A stretch of DNA of 54,262 nt from a virus. Of the stretch, positions 50,415 through 54,262 are shown one piece after another (position 1 is the stretch's first letter; every line of letters starts with the position of its first letter). The stretch covers positions 1 to 54,262 of IMG/VR virus record IMGVR_UViG_3300025010_001927. One strand, written 5' to 3'. A program made the translations under genes and the position numbers. The notes beneath the pieces were generated by a model. The model saw only the letters and a list, made by a program, of their open reading frames with translations. It ran no database searches and was not told the DNA's origin.

Positions 50415-50873
50415 ATGAAAAATACATCTGTAACTAAAACAACACTCCAGGGGCCAGACGACTTTACTACCGTTTGGGAGTATCTCAGCTCTGTTAGAGA
50501 AGCTAAGGGGTATACCATTCGTGTTGTTATCGACTTAATAAACCAAGCTATCTCTGAGGAAAAGCTGGAGCCTCAAGCTGCTATCTCACGCGGTTATCTC
50601 TCTAACTTAGAGTCAGGTAAATATCTTCATCCTTCTCCTTTTAAGCTCAAAGGATTGGCTGAGGCGTACAACATTCCTTACGAATTGTTGCTAAACAAGG
50701 CTGGGTATTTGGATAAAACAAGCAAAAAAATAAAAGAGGACGCTGCATTCACCTTAATGTTAAAAGAAGTCCAGGATATGACTGTTCGTGAAAGACAAAC
50801 TGTTCTGGATTACATCGAGTATGTGAAGTCCAGAAGAAATAAAAAATATGATAAAAGCCCAAAAAAGGGCTAG
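50415..50873 (+). CDS. CI-like phage repressor (Xre HTH)
   Basis: 152 residues. An Xre-like HTH covers ~18-98 with an insert: 'EYLSSVREAKGYTIRVVIDLINQAI...EPQAAISRGYLSNLESGKYLHPSPFKLKGLAEAYNIPYELLLNKAGY'. The C-terminal ~45 residues are helical ('LMLKEVQDMTVRERQTVLDYIEYVKSRRNKK') and lack the LexA-type Ser/Lys protease, so induction would be through the adjacent ImmA-like gene, which it overlaps by 26 bases. A palindromic operator lies in its promoter. Confidence 0.8.
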   Translation: MKNTSVTKTTLQGPDDFTTVWEYLSSVREAKGYTIRVVIDLINQAISEEKLEPQAAISRGYLSNLESGKYLHPSPFKLKGLAEAYNIPYELLLNKAGYLDKTSKKIKEDAAFTLMLKEVQDMTVRERQTVLDYIEYVKSRRNKKYDKSPKKG

Positions 50874-51300
50874 GCAGGTTTTACGAAAGTATAACCTGAC
50901 TACTGCCCCAATTAATTTACAGACAATTATTGATGGTGAGGGGTTGATCCTTGACGAGTGGTCATTTCATGGAAGAGTAAAGGAAGTCTATTTAGGAGAC
51001 AGTATCGGAATAAATAAAAATGAGGATCCCCAAAAACGGCGCGAGTTAATTGCACATGCTTTAGGACACCATTTTTTACATCAGGGGAATCATCTTTACT
51101 TTGAACGTCGGGACCAATTTACAGCCTTTAAGCAAGAGCACGAAGCTCAATGTTTTGCAGCAGAACTTCTCATGCTAAACAAGGAACTCAAAAAAGTTAA
51201 GCATCTTACGATTGCAGAGATCGCCGACTTCTTTTCTGTTCCAGAGGATTTTACTCAGTATGGAATGAGTGTTGTTTTAAAGGGGGGCTTATGCCACTAG
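50848..51300 (+). CDS. ImmA/IrrE-like protein with altered metallopeptidase motif
   Basis: 150 residues of the COG2856 type: 'RQVLRKYNLTTAPINLQTIIDGEGLIL', 'GINKNEDPQKRRELIAHALGHHFLH', 'EAQCFAAELLM'. In ImmA the zinc motif is HExxH; here it reads H70-A71-L-G-H74, so the general-base Glu is Ala while both His and Glu99 remain. ImmA proteases cleave CI-type repressors to induce prophages. This copy may bind zinc without cutting, or use another residue. It overlaps the CI-like gene, as in ICEBs1-like elements. Confidence 0.8.
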   Translation: MIKAQKRARQVLRKYNLTTAPINLQTIIDGEGLILDEWSFHGRVKEVYLGDSIGINKNEDPQKRRELIAHALGHHFLHQGNHLYFERRDQFTAFKQEHEAQCFAAELLMLNKELKKVKHLTIAEIADFFSVPEDFTQYGMSVVLKGGLCH

Positions 51301-51926
51301 CAATGCTCATCTTTATGGACGAGTCCGGTGATACTGGATTTAAGCTGAAAACTGCCTCCAGTAGGTACTTTGTATTAACGATTGTTATTTTTGATAATCT
51401 TGAAAGCGCAGCGAAAGCCAATGATGCTATCAATGAACTGCACAAGGAACTTAAATTTCCCGAGAGCAAAGAGTTTAAATTTAGCACAGGCACATCGAAT
51501 AAGTATAAAACGGTGTTTCTTAATAAGCTGTCTAAGTTTGACTTTCGGTATCGAACGATAGTCATTGACAAAGAAAGATTGGTACAGCGTGAACCAAGTA
51601 ATCCGGAAGAGAGTTTATATATGTTGGTAACTGACCAGTTATTCCTCAGAGCTCAGAGCCGAGTTAAGAACGCTTCGCTTTTCGTTGATAGAACGGCTCA
51701 GTCAAAAGCATTCATTCAGAAGTTCAATCGGTACTTAAAGAAAAAACTAAACACGGATATGAATAAACTCATTGGTGAAATTCGACACAAGGACTCCAAA
51801 AGCAACAACCTTTTGCAGCTGGCCGATATGGTATGTGGTGCAATTTACAGAAAATACAACAAAAAGGATGACTCGTTTTATAAGATGATCAGAAAGAGAG
51901 AGGAAGATTTGTGGAAGCCCTATTAA
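51291..51926 (+). CDS. DUF3800 protein (RNase H-like fold)
   Basis: 211 residues. The N-terminal 'MLIFMDESGDTGF' and the C-terminal 'HKDSKSNNLLQLADMVCGAIYRKY' are the DUF3800 signature with Asp residues of an RNase H-like site. The family is widespread in phages and mobile elements near repressors and is suspected to be a nuclease. It overlaps the ImmA-like stop by ten bases, so CI, ImmA and DUF3800 form a single lysogeny operon. Confidence 0.85.
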   Translation: MPLAMLIFMDESGDTGFKLKTASSRYFVLTIVIFDNLESAAKANDAINELHKELKFPESKEFKFSTGTSNKYKTVFLNKLSKFDFRYRTIVIDKERLVQREPSNPEESLYMLVTDQLFLRAQSRVKNASLFVDRTAQSKAFIQKFNRYLKKKLNTDMNKLIGEIRHKDSKSNNLLQLADMVCGAIYRKYNKKDDSFYKMIRKREEDLWKPY

Positions 51927-51933
51927 ACAAAGC

Positions 51934-52011
51934 GACCTCTGTGGCTAAGTTGAATCACTATTGCTAGTGTCAACAGTTCCCTAAAAGTAAGGTACCTTCA
52001 CCACAAAGGTC
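51934..52011. other. structured intergenic element
   Basis: The outer arms GACCTCTGTGG (51934-51944) and CCACAAAGGTC (52001-52011) pair over ten of eleven bases. Inside are a hairpin (51949-51960 with 65-74) and the perfect palindrome AAGGTACCTT (51988-51997), a three-way-junction layout. It follows the DUF3800 stop without a T run. It might be a small RNA, a terminator-like block or the phage attachment region next to int. The 400-base gap 51927-52341 also holds the small gene at 52059-52208. Confidence 0.45.
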
Positions 52012-52058
52012 ATTCGGTACTGTAAATATACCAAACATGCCCTCCAGAGTCAATGCCA

Positions 52059-52208
52059 CTAGGTAAAAATTAGGTATACCCCGAGTAATAAACTTACAAG
52101 TAAAACGCCTCCGATAATCCACCCAGAGTAGCTCGGCTTACTTCTATGAGCCACAATCGTTGAGTACATAAATGGTTGTTCTTTCTTTTGACGAAAAAAG
52201 TTTGACAT
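52059..52208 (-). CDS. small single-pass membrane protein between the lysogeny genes and int
   Basis: 49 residues: a basic, polar first half ('SNFFRQKKEQPFMYSTIVAHRSKPSYSG') and one C-terminal membrane helix ('WIIGGVLLVSLLLGVYLIF'). On the minus strand TATGAT ends about eight bases before the ATG at 52208, which implies a leaderless mRNA. A superinfection-exclusion role would suit a lysogeny region, but only the topology supports that. Confidence 0.45.
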   Translation of the reverse strand: MSNFFRQKKEQPFMYSTIVAHRSKPSYSGWIIGGVLLVSLLLGVYLIFT

Positions 52209-52301
52209 ATTTCTATCATAGCAAATCCAGCGTAATTGATCGCAATGTACACAAGCTTCCTACATATTTACATAAGTGGACAAAATTACTCACAAAGTTT
52301 A

Positions 52302-52330
52302 TTGAGGTAAATCAACAGTTTCTGTACCTT
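52302..52330 (+). promoter_or_regulatory. promoter-leader of the pre-integrase gene, copy of the Cro-like leader
   Basis: TTGAGG (52302-52307), 17 bases, TACCTT (52325-52330) on the plus strand. The flanking bases match the leader of the Cro-like gene closely from AAAGTTT to ATGACA. Only about ten bases separate the -10 box from the ATG at 52342. Confidence 0.6.
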
Positions 52331-52341
52331 TAGTTATAAAG

Positions 52342-52587
52342 ATGACAGAAATTGCTGCTCAAAAACCAACAAATGACGATAACAACCTGATACTTGCAAA
52401 CTCTTTAATTACAAGGGAAGAATTGGACGAGTTTAAGGCAATTGCTTTAAAAGAGCATGGTGTTGAGCTAACTGACGAAGAAGCATTTGAACAAGCAACC
52501 GCTCTTCTGCGGCTTTTCGATGTCTTACTAGAAAAAAGACTTGCAACCAGGCGAAACAGAGTTAACATCAACACAACCCAGAAGTAA
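52342..52587 (+). CDS. small acidic protein before the integrase, possible directionality factor
   Basis: 81 residues, helical and acidic: 'SLITREELDEFKAIALKEHGVELTDEEAFEQATALLRLFDVLLEKR', then a basic tail. The 'eF+.i...e.G..lt.eEA.e.A..Ll.l+..l' pattern is also common in short proteins beside conjugative elements and integrases. No recognisable winged helix. It shares its promoter-leader with the Cro-like gene and its stop overlaps the operator at 52582-52601. An excisionase-like (RDF) role is possible. Confidence 0.55.
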   Translation: MTEIAAQKPTNDDNNLILANSLITREELDEFKAIALKEHGVELTDEEAFEQATALLRLFDVLLEKRLATRRNRVNINTTQK

Positions 52588-52601
52588 GAATAATCTTACT
52601 T
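52582..52601. promoter_or_regulatory. 20-base perfect palindromic operator upstream of the integrase
   Basis: AAGTAAGA-ATAA-TCTTACTT lies 16 bases before the integrase ATG and over the stop of the preceding gene. It has the same GTAAGA-N4-TCTTAC core as the sites at 50360 and 39202. Repressor bound here would shut off the integrase in the lysogen. Confidence 0.75.
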
Positions 52602-52616
52602 GGTAGTTAAAATAAC

Positions 52617-54248
52617 ATGAATACATGCTTTATATACTGTAGAAAATCTTCCGAGGATAAGGAACGGCAAATTCTCTCCCTTGATGATCAGGAACGTACC
52701 TGTAAGGAATTGGCGAAGGATAAGGGGTTTGCAGTGCTAGGTGTCTACAAAGAGAGCAAATCAGCTAAGCGCCCGGATCATCGTCCTGAATTTTCAGCCA
52801 TGGTTGAAAGAGTCTCCAAGGGTGAGGTAAAGCACATTCTCTGCTGGAAAGCGGATCGACTCTGTCGGAATGCTAAAGAAGGTGGCACCCTGATAGATCA
52901 CGTCGACTATAACGGCATGTTGATCGTCACCCCCACCATGGATTACGATCGCAATAACTCCACCTTCCTTTTTATCGAATTTGGCATGGCAACTAAATTT
53001 AGCAAAGACCTTTCCGATAATGTAAAAAGAGGAATGAATACAAAGGTTCAAAATGGTTGGCGACCAGGATCCGCTCCGTTGGGGTATATGAACGATTTCT
53101 TCAAACCCAAAGGTCAAAAGGAAGTCCTACCTGATCCTGAGCGTTTTGATCTATGTCGTAAGTGGTGGGAGATAATGATGACTGGCGAAGAAACCGTAGT
53201 CAGCTCACTAAAGAAGATTACTGCGATGGGCCTGCGCGGTAAGAGAAAAAGCGGTAAGCCTGTTAGTACCACTGAAGCATTTCGCTTTTTTCGCAATATT
53301 TTTTATACCGGCATGTTTGATTACAATGGCGAGCGACATATTGGTAAGCACAAATCGATGATCACTCTTGATGAATACCAGCGTGTACAGGATATTATTG
53401 ATGGTCGCAAACGAGTATTCAAACAACGCAATAACTTTTACTTCATGAAGCTTCTCAAATGTGGTGAGTGTGGTGCAGCTATTACTGCAGACAGAAAAAC
53501 CAAACACTACAAACGTTCTGGTACCTCTCAAATTTTTATATATGCTCGATGTACTAAGAAGTTGGGACCCTGTCACCAACAGTATCTAAATGCTGATGAG
53601 GTAGAAAAGCAGGTCAGGGAATTTATTGCTAGTTTGGAAATTAAACCAGCATTTGTGGAATGGATTAAGAAGAGCTTAAAACGAAGGAATGAAAGAGAGT
53701 TTGATTTCGAACGAGCTCAAAAAGGCAAACTCAGTAAGCGCCTAGATACAATCTTGGTTGAAAAGAAAACCCTCTATGGAATGAAAATCGATGGCATGAT
53801 TGGCGAAGAAGAGTATCAAAAGGAGAAGGCTCGGTTGCTAACTGAGGAGAAACAAACCAAAGAAGGAATCGAGGTGGATGGTGTAGCCTCATGGACAAAG
53901 ACAATGGAAGAAACATTACACTTCGCTGCCAATGTAACTAGAATCTTTAATATTGACGACATTGAAGTCAAAAGAGCTGTCCTGCGGATTCTCGGCTCGA
54001 ACCTGTTTCTAAAAGACAGATTAGTGCGAATTAACGGGAAAAAAGCGTTTGTCTTTCTAAAAACGGCTGAAAAAGCGTTCAATGAGAAAAAAGGTCGGCT
54101 CGAACCTGAAAATAGCTTGATAACTCGGGATAATACCACTCTTTCGAAAAACGATTCCGATATGGAGCGGGTGAGGGGAGTCGGACCCCTTTTATCAGGT
54201 TGGAAACCTGGAGTAATAACCGTTATACGACACCCGCATAACCACTAA
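52617..54248 (+). CDS. large serine recombinase (phage integrase)
   Basis: 543 residues. The resolvase domain has catalytic Ser11 in 'IYCRKSSED', 'ILSLDDQERTC', 'ILCWKADRLCRN' and 'EFGMATKFSKDLSDNVKRGM'. The recombinase domain follows with 'GWRPGSAPLGYMND'. A zinc ribbon is visible ('LLKCGECGAAI' and 'ARCTKKLGPC'), then a coiled coil (~350-420). Large serine integrases insert phage DNA at short cores. The last ~25 residues ('ERVRGVGPLLSGWKPG...') are the reverse of tRNA-Gly, so the natural phage ORF end is probably different. The start lacks a good Shine-Dalgarno site; ATG 52617 is 30 bases beyond the previous stop. Confidence 0.9.
   Translation: MNTCFIYCRKSSEDKERQILSLDDQERTCKELAKDKGFAVLGVYKESKSAKRPDHRPEFSAMVERVSKGEVKHILCWKADRLCRNAKEGGTLIDHVDYNGMLIVTPTMDYDRNNSTFLFIEFGMATKFSKDLSDNVKRGMNTKVQNGWRPGSAPLGYMNDFFKPKGQKEVLPDPERFDLCRKWWEIMMTGEETVVSSLKKITAMGLRGKRKSGKPVSTTEAFRFFRNIFYTGMFDYNGERHIGKHKSMITLDEYQRVQDIIDGRKRVFKQRNNFYFMKLLKCGECGAAITADRKTKHYKRSGTSQIFIYARCTKKLGPCHQQYLNADEVEKQVREFIASLEIKPAFVEWIKKSLKRRNEREFDFERAQKGKLSKRLDTILVEKKTLYGMKIDGMIGEEEYQKEKARLLTEEKQTKEGIEVDGVASWTKTMEETLHFAANVTRIFNIDDIEVKRAVLRILGSNLFLKDRLVRINGKKAFVFLKTAEKAFNEKKGRLEPENSLITRDNTTLSKNDSDMERVRGVGPLLSGWKPGVITVIRHPHNH
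54162..54174. other. candidate right attachment core (attR) at the tRNA-Gly 3' end
   Basis: ATGGAGCGGGTGA, the complement of the tRNA-Gly 3' end, repeats at 99-111 with one mismatch. The tRNA stays complete here, so phage DNA supplies or restores the 3' end. Short match, so tentative. Confidence 0.35.
54163..54237 (-). tRNA. tRNA-Gly (UCC), CCA encoded
   Basis: Minus strand: acceptor GCGGGTG (54231-54237) pairs with CACCCGC (54167-54173), T discriminator and encoded CCA (54163-54165). The anticodon loop is TTTCCAA on a CAGG/CCTG stem, anticodon UCC, and the T-arm is GGGGTCCGACTCCCC. All arms fold. It overlaps the 3' end of the integrase frame in antisense and is the likely integration target. 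The 5' end faces outwards. Confidence 0.9.
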
Positions 54249-54262
54249 ATTATATCAAACTT

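Noticed and set aside
1-54262. CRISPR array or rRNA
   Set aside because: No regularly spaced direct repeats of 25-40 bases and no rRNA-like sequence were seen on reading both strands.

Overview
The window reads as one integrated, podovirus-like temperate phage of about 54 kb lying between two host tRNA genes: a partial tRNA-Leu(UAA) at the left edge and a complete tRNA-Gly(UCC) at the right edge, both on the minus strand. The code is standard (TGA is a stop). Strong AAAGGAGGTGA ribosome sites are mixed with leaderless or Shine-Dalgarno-less starts. Two different peptidoglycan hydrolases and Gram-positive-like cargo (MltG, an ECF sigma/anti-sigma pair, a YozG/DUF2975 pair, ImmA) indicate a bacterial host with peptidoglycan. 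A Candidate Phyla Radiation (Patescibacteria) host fits the look of the proteins, but the window has no taxonomic marker gene, so that is an impression only.

Layout, right to left, the direction of most transcription. (1) 49.9-54.2 kb is the lysogeny module: a serine recombinase whose reading frame runs through the tRNA-Gly gene, a small gene just before it, DUF3800, an ImmA-like protein, a CI-like repressor and a divergent Cro-like protein. (2) 42.7-49.9 kb is an early and packaging operon: replication-initiator-like protein, a secreted muramidase-like protein, a C5 cytosine methylase, a ParB-methyltransferase fusion, TerS and TerL, with several very small genes. (3) 36.6-42.7 kb is cargo: an ECF sigma factor, its membrane anti-sigma factor, MltG, two secreted proteins and two membrane-anchored proteins, plus a DUF2975/YozG pair. 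(4) 27.1-36.6 kb is a defence island: type III restriction-modification (Mod, Res), a large membrane protein, a HTH-HNH fusion and a DUF4365 nuclease-like protein. (5) 25.1-27.0 kb is the portal gene. (6) 18.9-25.0 kb is a second cargo block: PadR, arsenate reductase, P-type ATPase, DsrE, PAP2 phosphatase, and a membrane protein plus TPR-HEPN pair. (7) 0.7-18.7 kb is the virion and lysis operon: scaffold, SU10-type capsid, adaptor, propeller and fibre proteins, a 1.5-kresidue polyvalent protein, an M23 lysin and two holin-like proteins. An AbrB-type regulator at the left end faces the other way.

No tail tube, sheath or tape-measure gene is seen, which together with the capsid type supports a short-tailed particle. 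The virus's essential genes are thus split into three blocks (TerL, portal, capsid) by two large cargo blocks.

The most interesting signals are: a palindromic operator, GTAAGA-N4-TCTTAC, found at the repressor gene, at the integrase gene and, unexpectedly, just downstream of a good promoter driving a secreted cargo protein that is a paralogue of the cargo anti-sigma ectodomain; a conserved hairpin element directly upstream of both the portal and the capsid operons; a 1.5-kresidue polyvalent protein with J-like and ADP-ribosyltransferase-like domains; a ~55-base promoter-leader duplicated in front of the Cro-like gene and the gene preceding the integrase; and a KhpA-like RNA-binding protein inside the virion operon.
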